Counted from the stretch's first letter, positions 42,713-52,770 are shown. The stretch: DNA of 64,000 nt from Trichobilharzia szidati (GCA_944472155.2 OX235273.1:5119204-5183203), one strand, 5' to 3'. Notes: a model not told the origin generated them from the sequence alone. Numbers and translations: made by a program.

Positions 42713-43475
42713 TCTAGAAGACCTATAGTTTGTGGATGGTTTGTGTTTGATATCACATGAAACTGAAGACTTACAGACAAAAACCAACAAACTGGCAGAA
42801 GAGGCAGGTAACAAAGAAAGTACTTCAGGTGATGAAGATAATCAACGAACCTAGACAACAATTAGCATTAATCACCAACAACGGGAGAGATTCGATAGAA
42901 GTTACTTCCTTCACGTATCTGGGCAGTAGGCATTGATTCAACTATAGCCAGCGGAACGGATGACGATGTCAAAGCCAGTCAGAATAAGAAAGACAAGATG
43001 CGCCTTCACCAACATGAAATCAGCTTGGAAACCTTCTTCACATAACTGGCATGAAGAACAACATTCGGATATTTCGCGCCTATTTTAAGTCGTTCTATTC
43101 TTCTTTATGGGTCGGAAACTTCATACACACGTCACGAAAAAGGGTGTCGAACAGCTTGCAGACTTTTATCAAGAACTGCATTCACTCTTTGTTAAGGATC
43201 AAATAGCCAGAAGGAATTAGCAACTAGAAACTATGGGAGCAAACCAAGCGAGAACCCATCGTTCAACAGATACGCAGGAGAAAGTGGAGATCTATAAGGC
43301 ACACCCTGAGGAGACTGTTGAGTGACATTATACACAAGGCTGGTGCTCAGGTTGAACCCTGGTGGGAAACGATGAGTTGAACATGGATCTGAGGAAGACA
43401 TTGTGGAGGACATGTCAGCAGGAGATGAAACCTGAGGAGAATAGAGTGAAGGGAATAGTTGTAAAGCCTTATTAA
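42713..43475 (+). pseudogene. RTE-like LINE, YADD region to 3' end
   Basis: EDL, stop, FVDGLCLISHETEDLQTKTN and KLAEEAG (YADD decayed to FVDG, about 42720-42740). Then TTTTMARDSIEVTSFTYLG-type linker, FRAYFKSFYSSLWVGNFIHT, RRKWRSIRHTLRRLLSDIIH (43278-43336) and VVKPY near the end. It meets a minus-strand RTE tail at 43485, forming a tail-to-tail pair. Confidence 0.7.
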
Positions 43476-43479
43476 TTCT

Positions 43480-44390
43480 GTTCGCTTGGGTTCCAAGTGA
43501 GATATAGGGCTTCAGCAGCACATCTTCACCTTTTCAAATTCTCTGCTGTCCTCTTCAGCTGGCACCACTATTTCTTATAGTTTCTTATCTCCTCCTCATA
43601 TGACATCTTCCCTGTCACCCTTCGACCCACACGAATGTTGTCAATTCCCATTTCGGTTCCACTTGAGCAATGGTCTGCTCAGTGTGCATCTTAACCATCT
43701 CCGTTTTCTCCAGCACATTTGTTAGGCAATAGATTGCTGACTTGTTCACTCCCAGAGTTCCTTACTGCTAATCCTTCCTGGTCATGTGGTATTCAGTGTG
43801 GATCCAGAGAAGATGGATGTTGATAAAAGCCTACAGCAAGCTTATAGAAACGTCCTCCTTGTCGCCCATGTCAAGTTTTTGATCTACAAATAAGTAGAGA
43901 CTTACTTAACATCAGTGTTGAGAATCCGAATTTTCAAGATTTCCTGAGTGGCTTACTAGCTAGCCTTGTAACCGGAAAGTCCTGAATTCGAACCCTGGCA
44001 GGGAGTGCTTACTGATGATGATTCCAAAACTAGGGTGACGAAACAGCTGCCTAGTAATCCATGTCGGTTTTAATGGTTCTCTAGCTGATATTAATACGTT
44101 GTCAAACTCGAGACGAATACGGCTTTAGTTCATAATTATGAGTGCAGTAGAAATCCAAACTGATTTCAGATTGATGAAGGTGAATCTTGCCTTTCCAATC
44201 CTGACTTGCTTTGACATCCTCATTCGTTCTGTCACCTGTAGTTTTAATGATGATGCGTAGTTATGTGGAGGAAGTTATCTCGTTCAAGTTTCTTTCGTCA
44301 ACAGTGATTGTTGTTGATTGGTTTCCTTCCTCATATCTGTCCTCTCTGTGCTCACTTAAAGTCCTATCCCTGTTGCCTAAAGCTTACAAT
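43480..44390 (-). pseudogene. RTE-like LINE 3' half, interrupted by a SINE
   Basis: Minus strand from 44390: linker (SEHREDRYEEGNQSTTITVD), then TTSLHNYASSLKLQVTERMR and KSKSGLERQDSPSSI. It is broken by the SINE at 43940-44125 and continues with RIRILNTDVK (43925-43900), the IRRTISKLA/LQAFINIHLLWIHT block, then ENGDG, LSRPLLKWNRNGN, RVGRRVTGKMSYEEEIRNYK. The tail is GAAGCCCTATATCTCACTTG (43514-43495). The opposite arm is 42713-43475. Confidence 0.7.
43940..44125 (+). mobile_element. Sm-alpha-like SINE (variant B) inside an RTE copy
   Basis: Head remnant GAGTGGCTTACTAGCTAGCC (43945-43964), B box ATTCGAACCCTGG (43985-43997), CTTACTGATGATGATTCCAA and GTGACGAAACAGCTGCCTAG (44034-44053), and the variant B tail ATACGTTGTCAAACTCG. 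RTE sequence on both sides shows it inserted later than the LINE. Confidence 0.8.
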
Positions 44391-44429
44391 TTGAATACAT
44401 TAGATTGATTTGACATTACATCGGCCAGA

Positions 44430-44925
44430 ATGAGCGTCCCCTTTGGTTCAGAATCCAGGAACACAAATCAGCTGTGAAAAGACATGATATATACTCTTTC
44501 GTATCAATGCATATAGATAATTATGGACATCAGTTTGATTGGGATAATGTCAAAATCTTAGACAGAAGAAACACTGAAAGTGCCAGGGAATTCCTGGAAG
44601 CCTGGTACTCAAACGAAAATGCTATGAACAAACACGTTAATATAGACGAAATATACCAACTAATAAAAAATAAATCACATGTGACCAGAAAGTTCAAAAT
44701 CCAAGTCAGTAGAAAATGGTCAATACAGATGTAAAGATGGTTACCAGGAGACGCAATTATATCACTCATGGAAAATTTAAATCAGTTCATTTTATACTAA
44801 AAACTGCGCTGAAGATGTTGTCCAAAAGGACGGAGGAAGCTGCGCAACTAAGTCATACAGCTCAGAGAACACTATTAATTGCGAATCATCCACCTGAGCT
44901 ACAAATCTTCTTTATTATTAACTGC
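44430..44925 (+). pseudogene. Penelope-like GIY-YIG domain (lineage A)
   Basis: YIGQNERPLWFRIQEHKSAV at 44435-44494, then KRHDIYSFVSMHIDNYGHQF, DWDNVKILDRRNTESAREFL and EAWYSNENAMNKHVNIDEIY, open to 44734. This is the nuclease body (YIG, catalytic-type R of FRI, E of EH, and the E of the REFLEAW block). The first GIY half is missing. The 3' part (44735-44925) includes CTGAAGATGTTGTCC and its pairing partner, then ATCATCCACCTGAGCTACAA as in 51140-51165. Confidence 0.8.
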
Positions 44926-45019
44926 CTCTTTGAAATGGCGAGTCAGTTTTGTGGTTCAGGTCGTGCACAAGAGGCTCATACAGTTGGGGTTTGTTGCCAA
45001 TCTGACATCGTCCAATAAA

Positions 45020-45280
45020 ATAATACCTCAATGCCAGCAAGTGACATTAAGCTGTCATCTTGTCTGTCACTATTTTGGTTGCTCAGATAGGTGGGTCATC
45101 CCCGGCTGATCCCGACCATGCAGCAAACTGGTATTAGGGGAGCAGATTGTCAGGCGACGGCTAGACTATCTGAGATATTATCCAACTGGCAGACTGTTAG
45201 CCTCGAATCTCAGTTGGTAGACTGTCAAACTAGCGTTTCGGAGGCCACCAGTTTGAATCTTGTCAGAAACTAGATTCAAT
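45020..45280 (+). repeat. Dispersed repeat D with a tRNA-like part
   Basis: 45030-45165 (CAGCAAGTGACATTAAGCTG, CATCCCCGGCTGATCCCGAC, GGAGCAGATTGTCAGGCGAC) resembles 46560-46700. Then CTCAGTTGGTAGACTGTCAA (45211-45230) and CAGTTTGAATCTTGT (45249-45263) look like decayed A and B boxes. Possibly a third tRNA-derived SINE. Confidence 0.45.
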
Positions 45281-45684
45281 CGCCACATCAACACATCAGT
45301 GGGAGTTTGTCAACCCAAAGTTATCCGCTACAGTTTCACAATTAATTTTGGTCGTTCACATTATATAACGATATGGATGTGTACAGGAACAAAACATGTG
45401 ATTATGTGATGAGACCACCCACCGCGATTTCATTTTAACTACGACTGTATAATTGCAATTATAGAAAACTTGTTTCATAAATATTTTCAATAGATATACA
45501 CATTTTAACATGCCTAATGAGTATTGAAATAACTGCGAAGTTGCTAAGAATATTGAATCTTATTTAAAATATAATAGAGGTATGGAAAAGTTGGATAATT
45601 GTAAATAATGACTTGCGTAATTAGACGAAACAATTATTATTTTCAAGAGTTTGGTTTGTAAGGATTAGACTTGTTTCTACGAGT
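45281..45684. other. Spacer
   Basis: AT-rich; nothing recognised. Confidence 0.35.
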
Positions 45685-46045
45685 TTCACTACGGATTGAT
45701 ATCAGTTAGAGAAGCATTGAAAACCAGTACTGGAGTACTGAACAGCCAGCTGTTTCATCCTTGTTTGGAAATCTTCGGCAGTACGCACCCACCACCAGAG
45801 TTCGAAATCAGGACCTTCAGGTTACAAGATGAGCTGGTTCGTAGACCATTCAGCCACTCGGACCCGATTCAATGCCTCATGAATTCTAACTTCTACCGAT
45901 TCGTGATTTAGTGCGACTGGCACCAACCAATGTCATCGGTGGGACATCCATCTTGACACTTGACTAGATGAACCTGACTGGTCATGACTTCTCACTAGAA
46001 CTCTAGGAAACTCCGTCCTGTAGCAAGTCACTAGCGAGCATCAGT
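45685..46045 (-). mobile_element. Sm-alpha-like SINE, long unit, minus
   Basis: Tail (ACTACGGATTGATATCAG), AACAGCCAGCTGTTTCATCC (45744-45763), B box (GAGTTCGAAATCAGGAC, 45797-45813), A box (GTAGACCATTCAGCCACTCG, 45841-45860), and the upstream block to GTCCTGTAGCAAGTCACTAGC (46014-46034). Its relative on the plus strand is 49275-49620. Confidence 0.75.
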
Positions 46046-46154
46046 TAAAATATTATCCGAAATGAGTACGGAGATAGAAAAAATGTGGTATTATGTTACA
46101 GTGAGTTCGAATGAGGGCAGTAAAGTTATGCTTTTCCTCTAAAAGTTTTACAGT

Positions 46155-46425
46155 AAACAGATTAACACCATGGAACTAGGAGTGGTTGGACAAGTTTCTT
46201 CTCCTTCATACAAACCTCTAACTCCTCAATTTCTGATGTGCACTGACTTTGGCAATTTATTTTGTGTCTGGTAGATAGATCCTTTGAATAAGAGGGATTT
46301 TGGGATAAAATGGTTAGAATTAACAAGATATTCCTTAATCTCACTCTTTTAGGTTCGTCTCCACTTTGTAAACATGCTGAGTAGTCTTCTTGAACGCTTT
46401 CTTGGATAAAATTCAGAACCAATGA
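46155..46425 (-). pseudogene. Penelope-like element C-terminus
   Basis: Minus strand: LSTRHKINCQSQCTSEIEEL then EVCMKEKKLVQPLLVPW, ending at a stop near 46162. This matches the A-E-A-I...L-C-V-Q-K-x-V-Q-P-L-x-x-P-W terminus. Frame 46422-46162 is open throughout, but its N-terminal half is not clearly alignable. Confidence 0.6.
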
Positions 46426-46522
46426 TTTATCTACCCAGCCCTAAAGGAGAAAATGAACTCGCACGTAGTCTTATTGACATTTTGCATACTCCCTAAGCTG
46501 CTGGTTTGTAAAAATAAAGTTT

Positions 46523-46705
46523 ACAATTTGAATACATTAGGTCGATTTGCACCCAATAAAAAATACTTCAATTTCTGTGGATGATGCCAAGGTGTCATCT
46601 CGTTTGTTACTACACTGGCTGTCCAGCTAGGTAGATCCTCCTCTGTCGATCCCGATCATGGAGCAAATTAGTGGAAGTGGAGCAGGTTGTCAGGCGACGA
46701 AAGGG
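46523..46705 (+). repeat. Dispersed repeat D, second copy
   Basis: GTTTACAATTTGAATACATT recurs at 44387-44406. GATGATGCCAAGGTGTCATC, GATCCCGATCATGGAGCAAA and GCAGGTTGTCAGGCGACGA parallel 45030-45165. Confidence 0.5.
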
Positions 46706-47174
46706 TTACATATAATAATAATTAGGACTAAAACCATAGACCTTAGACGTTACAGAAACCAAGTTGAGCCACACGAAGTCTCATAGATTTTGTGAAGCCT
46801 GGGATGCTATCTGATGCGCAGACAGCGGGGCGGAATGTTTGTTATAAAGGGTCATCAACGGTCCAAGCTCTTGAATTAAGGTCTCATCCTCAAGGTATTA
46901 AAGTGGCGTCAAGAGCCGCTATTCGATGGTTAGTGGAGACCGACTCTTTCGGATTCTGGAGTTCATGTCTACCACCATGGGTTTAGAATCCGAGTTTCCC
47001 AGCTGCTTTAGGTAGACCCACATATCCACCAGTCAAGTGGTAGGTGCTAGAGGCTTGATTGCGCCCTTTATCACCTTGGCCTTGTGAAGTCAATTGAGGG
47101 AATTTACTTGGCAAAGGTTATCAACTCGCGGCCATATGAGAGCATTTCGAGAGGAGGACTGAAGCCCACTAAAT
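46706..47174. other. Unassigned, less AT-rich segment
   Basis: Visibly richer in G and C than its surroundings, with a plus frame 46792-46986 that shows no known domain. The sequence leads into a CR1 C-terminal part. It could be an unrecognised repeat or upstream CR1 sequence; no motif decides. Confidence 0.35.
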
Positions 47175-48170
47175 CGTGGTCGTGCCAGACCTTCATAACA
47201 CTAGTCTTAAGCTGAATCCGTCTAAATGTCAGGTAGTAAATTTCACTTTCAGACGAAAACGTGACCTACAACAACTAGCTAGCTCACATGGTCCCACTAT
47301 CATTGACGGCATAGAGGTTGAAACTACATCTAATGTCAAGTACCTTGGACTGAGTATTTCCTCCGATCTTTCCTGGTCCTCTCACATCTTGTTAGTTACT
47401 AGAAAGATGTTTTGCTTAACGTTCTACGTTAGGAAGTTAAGGCAGTCTGGTATAAAGCAGTCCTTGCTTTCTCAGTTTGTCAATTCCTGTATTCTACCCT
47501 TCCCTCTTTACTGCTGCCCATTAATCTTCCCTGGACTACTTAAGAAAGACTTTGCTCCGCTGCATAGGGCACTAAAAGCTGTTAGTAGGGGAAGTGGGAT
47601 TTCGTTAAACCAACTGGTTAACACCATTGTGGATAGACATAATGTCATGTAAGAAACTAGTGAATTCTATATTGTCAGACCCCGAACACCCTCTCTATAC
47701 GCAGCTCTCTCCTTGCATTTCATCTGGTAGAACTAGAAGCAACTATAGGAGGCTATATGCCAGGACTACCAAGTATAAAAACTCCACAATATCTTATCTG
47801 GCACAGCTGTTATGTGATGAGAAAACTGTTAGGTATGACACGATCAGCTTACTGCGGCACTCTAACAAATAGTTCCCATTAGCTTTTATTCTCCTTTCTT
47901 TGTTACTATTGTATTGTTGCTCACATATTCTATTACACACTAATTTTATATTTCATATCCTGTGGTGTATTGTTTAAATATGTGAATGCAATGCCGTTCT
48001 TTTTTATTTCCTTTATTTCTCTTTTTTTCTTTTTCTTGTTGTTGCTTTTTATTTTTAAAATCTTATAAAATTTATGAGGTAATTAGATGCAATATTGTAA
48101 TGCACGTTGAAAACTCCATACCTGTACCACAAATACTGTTTGGAATAAAGCTGTTATTATTATTATGTTA
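47175..48170 (+). pseudogene. CR1-like LINE, C-terminal part and 3' end
   Basis: TSLKLNPSKCQVVNFTFRRK, GIEVETTSNVKYLGLSISSD, LSWSSHILLVTRKMFCLTFY, SQFVNSCILPFPLYCCPLIF, GLLKKDFAPLHRALKAVSRG, then a frameshift near 47640 and ILSDPEHPLYTQLSPCISSG, TTKYKNSTISYLAQLL, stop at 47870. The 300-base 3' UTR ends with AATAAA (48144-48149) and (TTA)n (48152-48167). One frameshift only; 5' truncated. Confidence 0.85.
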
Positions 48171-48177
48171 TGTGCGT

Positions 48178-48300
48178 AAATTGAAATGACTATGAGCAGT
48201 GATACCTCATAGCTCGAAACGTGGTCATCAGTAAATCTTAGTGTATAACACTGTGAAACTTAATCGAAATAAAAATTTTATCCATAATGGAGAATTCAAG
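48178..48300 (+). repeat. Dispersed repeat C, copy 2
   Basis: ACTATGAGCAGTGATACCTC, AGCTCGAAACGTGGTCATCA, TAACACTGTGAAACTTAATC and ATCCATAATGGAGAATTCAA match 48720-48845 closely and 24095-24235 less so. Confidence 0.7.
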
Positions 48301-48490
48301 GTAGTTCCAGCTTACTACTGCCTATCACTCCTTTACCTCGCTAATCCACTAATAAGACTGGTAAATAGGGAAGGTTGGACATGAGGCTAGCAACCCCATC
48401 CTGTAAACATAAACACTGCTACAGAAACTTCAAGCCACTAGCTTGAAGCCCTATGTTCCACTGGGGAACGTGAAGGAAAAAAAAATTAAG
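48301..48490 (+). mobile_element. tRNA-derived SINE with RTE-like tail, head missing
   Basis: Body (TACTACTGCCTATCACTCCT, CATGAGGCTAGCAACCCCAT) and tail (CTAGCTTGAAGCCCTATGTT, CCACTGGGGAACGTGAAGGA) are near-identical to the reverse complement of 13523-13680. Hairpin GTTCCACTGGGGAAC at 48455-48469. The tRNA head is absent. Confidence 0.75.
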
Positions 48491-48719
48491 AATCCTACTA
48501 CGTAGGGTTTCAGATGTCCCCTGTTTATCTGGTAAAACTGCTGTAGATGCCTTATATTCTTTCTTACTTATTTTATCTTCATTAATACTTAACTACAAGT
48601 AGGAGCAACTCAACGCTCATACTGGAAATATGGAAAATACTGAAATCAGTGAAATCAAGCGATGAACTGAAATAATGATGGAATTATATAAACAAAGTTA
48701 TAAAGTTGTGTAAGTATTG

Positions 48720-48848
48720 CCTTGATATTTCGGGATTATGAGCAGTAATCAGTTGCGTTCGAAATGTGCTCGTCAGTGAATATTACCGTAAAACACTGTG
48801 AGACTTCATCAAAATAAAAATTTTATCTATAATGGAGAATTCAATTAT
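48720..48848 (+). repeat. Dispersed repeat C, copy 3
   Basis: GATTATGAGCAGTAATCAGT, GTTCGAAATGTGCTCGTCAG, AACACTGTGAGACTTCATC and TATCTATAATGGAGAATTCA: direct repeat of 48178-48300. Confidence 0.7.
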
Positions 48849-49274
48849 ATACTTGAAACTGAATATAGGTTTTAAAACAAGAAGGTTCATTAATCTTGAC
48901 ATAACAAGGTGAATATTTATAGTTTAATTAAATTTTGATTTTGACAAAGCACGTTTGCCCCACAAATCCTGCTATTTATTTTTTCAATCCATAACTAATC
49001 TGTCGTTATTCTTCGTATAAAAAAATGTATCTACCACAAAACTGGCCATTAATGTAACGATAACCAATATTATCATTGTTTAATTAAAAGAACCTGAAGA
49101 GAAGAATCTGTGTTGGAAAGAATATTCTTCGATCAGACTGACTTTTAATTAACTCATGATATGGAAAAATTACACATTAGTAAATCTCGTCATTTCTTAC
49201 GTCCATTTTGTCTTCTGTCCTCCACCCAGGTAGTTTTCTTTTTCACTTCTTATGTAACATTTATCTTAGAAGTT
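48849..49274. other. AT-rich spacer
   Basis: Nothing recognised. Confidence 0.4.
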
Positions 49275-49622
49275 GGTTTGATGCTCGCTAGTAACTAACT
49301 ACAGGACGGAGTTTCTTGGAGTTCTAGTGAGAAGTCGTGACCACATAGGTCCATCTAGTCAAGTGTGAAGATGGATGTCACACCGATAACATTGGTTGGT
49401 GGTCGCGCTATCTCACAAATTGGTAGAAGTTAGAATTCATGTGTTGGCCATTGAATCAGGTCCCAGGGGCTGAATCATATACGGGCTTGCCTTGTAACCG
49501 GGAGGTCCTGTGTTCGAGCCCCGATGATTTTCAAACTAGGATTAAACACCTGACTGTTCAGTACTACCTGGTTTTCAACGGTTCTCTATTTGATATCACT
49601 CCGTGATCAACTTGTCGTAACA
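49275..49622 (+). mobile_element. Sm-alpha-like SINE (variant B), long unit
   Basis: Upstream block (GCTCGCTAGTAACTAACTAC), head (GGCTGAATCATATACGGGCT, 49467-49486), B box (TGTTCGAGCCCCG, 49511-49523), then GATGATTTTCAAACTAGGAT; the TACTGATGA part is lost. ATTAAACACCTGACTGTTCA, and the variant B tail ending CCGTGATCAACTTGTCG. The hammerhead-like core is destroyed. Confidence 0.75.
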
Positions 49623-50197
49623 TTTATTGTCAATTTTACACCTCAAATCAATTTTTACCAACTTACATTGCTGACTCTAGAATAACCTCATAATTATTTC
49701 TAAGCATTCTTACACGCTTAATAACACGTAGTATCCTTTCCATCCGAGTACTTAATTACCTTTTAACATCTATGTCCTCCACCTCATTGTTCAATAAGTA
49801 AAATTTATGATTATATATCTGCTATGTTGTTGATAATAAAATTGTTCACTGTTGCATTCAGTGGACAAGAACTAATGAATCTAAATGATGAGCTTATTTG
49901 TTATCCCGTTCAGTTTATTGTTCTCAACTTTAGAGAAGTTAATCAGTAGGGAAACTGGAATGAAATTTGATATTTCAGAAGGCAAGCCAGGACAGTAGAG
50001 CAATGTCATAGAGTACAGGAAGTAACAGGATAGAATGCAAATAATTATTTGCATGACTGTATCTGTTAACTTGAAATGTCGAAACCAAGGTCACTTTTAA
50101 TAGTTTGAAAAAAATTTGCCCATTGAGTATATGATATTCATTATTATGAAGGTTTTTTTTGTATTTCCCAATGAATGAAAAACAAAACGATATTTTT
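49623..50197. other. AT-rich spacer
   Basis: No coding or repeat signature seen. Confidence 0.4.
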
Positions 50198-50423
50198 TTG
50201 ATGTGATTGTGTTCTCTGAGCTGGATAGTTAATTTGCGAAGCTTTCATCACCTTACTAGGTGACATCTTCAGCTCATACTTCAATTTGAAGTGAGCTTTT
50301 AGATTTCTCCACGAGTTTATTAATCATCTCTCCTGGCGACCTTGGACGTGATTGGTTGTTTTTGTGTGTTTTCACACCTTCTAGGTTACTTGTATTGTCA
50401 CTCATTGTTTCTTTGACTTGAAC
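50198..50423 (-). repeat. Inverted arm of a PLE (copy of its own 3' end)
   Basis: 226 bases that are the reverse complement of 50914-51141 with few mismatches. The junction with the PLE body falls at 50423/50424. It carries the CTGAAGA-hairpin-GAAAGC motif on the minus strand (50272-50243). A short minus-strand frame here is only the mirror of the PLE C-terminus. Confidence 0.9.
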
Positions 50424-51160
50424 CCCCAAGGAAAGCACAAAGAAAATCACCTTACCATATATAAAGGACATCTCAGAAATCACTACAAGACTCTTCAAAC
50501 CTTTAGGAATTGACGTCGTACACAAACCAGCAAAGTCACTTCACTCAATTCTATGTCAACCAAAAGACTCAACAGCGAAGGAACATAAAACCAACATCAT
50601 CTACAAAATAGATTGTATCAACTGCGAAAAACACTACATTGGTCAAAGTGGACGTCCCCTTCGTCTTCGTATCCACGAACATAAGCTAGCTGTCAAAAGA
50701 CATGATATCCACCCCCTCATATCACTACATACAGACAACCACGGACATCAATTCGATTGGGACAACGTTCAAATATTAGACAGAGGAAACAACAAGAATG
50801 CTAGAGAATTTTTAGAAGCTTGGCATTCCAGTGAATCATCAATCAATAGACACATCGAAATAGACAAAATTTACCAACCGATAAGAAAGAAACCTCACAC
50901 ACAAAGGGTCAAAGTTCAAGTCAAAGAAACAACGAGTGACAATACAAGTAACCTAGAAGGTGTGAAAACACACAAAAACAACCAATCACGTCCAAGGTCG
51001 CCAGGAGAGATGATTAATAAACTCGTGGAGAAATCTGAAAGCTCACTTCAAATTGAAGTATGCGCTGAAGGTGTCGCCTAGTAGGGCGATGAAAGCTTCG
51101 CAAATTAACTATCCAGCTCAGAGAACACAATCACATCAAAATCATCCACCTGAGCTACAA
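50424..51160 (+). pseudogene. Penelope-like element, linker and GIY-YIG (lineage A), best copy
   Basis: PKESTKKITLPYIKDISEIT (linker), HSILCQPKDST, NIIYKIDCINCEKHYIGQSG (GIY-YIG core, 50595-50655), RPLRLRIHEHKLAVKRHDIH, HTDNHGHQFDWDNVQILDRG, NNKNAREFLEAWHSSESSIN and RHIEIDKIYQPIRKKP. The reading is free of stops through the nuclease and into VKTHKNNQSRPRSPGEMINK; one frame is open for over 200 codons without an initiating Met. RT is absent, so it is 5' truncated, with the inverted arm at its 5' edge. Relatives: 6506-7795, 33410-33545, 44430-44925. Confidence 0.88.
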
Positions 51161-51539
51161 ATCTTCTCTATCATTCTATTTTTACGGACATTTCGCTATT
51201 TAATGCTGCCTCTAATAGCTTTATCAAAGTATTATTAAACCAGAATTTACAAAATCTTCTCAGCTTATATAACAAATTATTCATCGTTCCTCAGTATGGG
51301 GTCATTTTTTCGTTGTCAGGTTGATCGATTGGTGAAGACAACAAATCCAGGCGCAGATTGTTGATTTTCATAAGTGTGTAAGATTATAAGAGCAGTGCGT
51401 GTTTACATAATGAAATTGCTTATCCCATTCGTGGTGGTTTCATCCTTTCATGGAGGAAGGACATGTTGTAACCACGTCAAATTCTATCTTGGTCAATCAT
51501 TCCTATTCAGACAATTTGGATTCCACTTCATATGAAGTG
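51161..51539. other. Spacer, possibly PLE 3' flank
   Basis: The first 30 bases continue the PLE 3' end shared with 44880-44910. The rest is unassigned. Confidence 0.4.
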
Positions 51540-52135
51540 CTTCCGATGATATTAGACGTTCTTTGTGATTTCTGAAATGCTTTTTCTGGATAATTTCAAT
51601 ATTATCAGAATCAATTTTGTGGCCTGACTCTATAGCGTGTAGACAGATCTATGGCTGATGATTTTTCAAGCTTTTCTAGTTCAACTGGATTTCTCGCAGG
51701 TTGAACAGATGCTCCACGGTGTTCATTTCTTCTGATTTTGATGTCTCACTCGCGAGGTTTGTCCAGCATACGTCGCATCACATTCGAAGCATTTTATTTT
51801 ATAAACACAATTAGGTAGAAAATCTTTAGGGATTTGGTCTATTATATGAACAAAGTTGCTTCTCAGTGTGTCTGATGTTTTGAAGAAAACTTTGATGTCG
51901 AGCTTATTGAGTACTCTTCTGACATTGTCTGACGTCTCTGATCTTTATGGAATGACATCTGTTGAGGTCCATGTTTTCAGGATATGTTTTTGATCATAAT
52001 TAATGTCAGTGTTGACTTTTTTTGATGTCCTTTGAGAAGTTATTTTGCTTGAAAGTTTCAGTAATGTTTGATATTTCTTCTTCTTTTTCTTTCTCATCCG
52101 TTATCAAAGAGCGTGTTTGTCTGTTATATTCAGAT
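51540..52135 (-). pseudogene. Penelope-like GIY-YIG domain (lineage D)
   Basis: Minus strand from 52135: ITDEKEKEEEISNITETFKQ, NNFSKDIKK, then the decayed nuclease start (MLRMxCDVCWTNLASE, near 51800-51740) and NTVEHLFNLREIQ. HAIESGHKIDSDNIEIIQKK and HFRNHKERLISSEA are at 51650-51540. Several stops. Same lineage as 20095-20405. Confidence 0.7.
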
Positions 52136-52261
52136 GATCAGTACTGATAATCCGATAGTTAGTCGGGCGAAATCGGTAATCCAGAAAAATAACTCTGATG
52201 TTAGACTAACCATTGACTCTTTTGAATCAAGCAAGACCCAATGAAGATTGTGACGAATAAG

Positions 52262-52315
52262 ATGATGCCATCATTTATTTCCTTGGAATCTCATCAGCTG
52301 CGTACAGACTAAAGA
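52262..52315 (-). ncRNA. Hammerhead-like motif, PLE type, partly decayed
   Basis: Minus strand: GCAG-CUGAUGA (core 52296-52290), GAUUCCAAG, GAAA (near 52280), helix III AUGAU/AUCAU with loop GGC, then UUAUU and CGUCA. The core boxes are intact. Helix I on the 3' side reads CGUCA instead of CUGCA, so pairing is poor. PLE C-terminal coding on the same strand lies about 300 bases upstream (52605-52770). Confidence 0.55.
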
Positions 52316-52604
52316 ACAGAAAAATTTTAACATACTTGCAAATGTTACAAGATGTCAGTTGGCAGGAGATTTAATGAGCAGTGCTCAGAAAATGACATTT
52401 ATAACGTTTGTACCCAGAGAGTACAAGTTTAGACAAAACATTTAGTTAGTAAAGTTAAGGGGTTAGATTAGATGATGAGTAACTAAGAAATTGCGTGACA
52501 AATAGTCGAAACAATTATCAAGCAAAAGGAGGAGAAGTTAAAGGCAGGATTTACGCCATCAAATGTAGTTGAGAATAAAAACACTTCCTTACTATAGTAT
52601 GAAA

Positions 52605-52770
52605 AGACTGACAACTTCTTCTTTCTGAACCCATAATTTTGATTCCAGGCTTTTGATAGAAATTGCTTTGACGAACTTGAGGAGAATTCAACTATTTTGC
52701 CCCTTGATAACTTTAAAGGATTTCTTTACGTCCATCTCATGACTCGTATTGATAAGATATCCGATAATAG
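52605..52770 (-). pseudogene. Penelope-like element C-terminus
   Basis: Minus strand: YLINTSHEMDVKKSFKVIKG, QNS, stop, ILLKFVKAISIKSLESKLWV and QKEEVVSLF. Homologous to 30205-30330 and 56640-56740, which have the same neighbour, a hammerhead motif, at 170-300 bases downstream. Confidence 0.7.

Noticed and set aside
48190..48240. Repeat C core as a further hammerhead
   Set aside because: GAAAC and TCATCAG are present but in the wrong order and strand for the hammerhead core.
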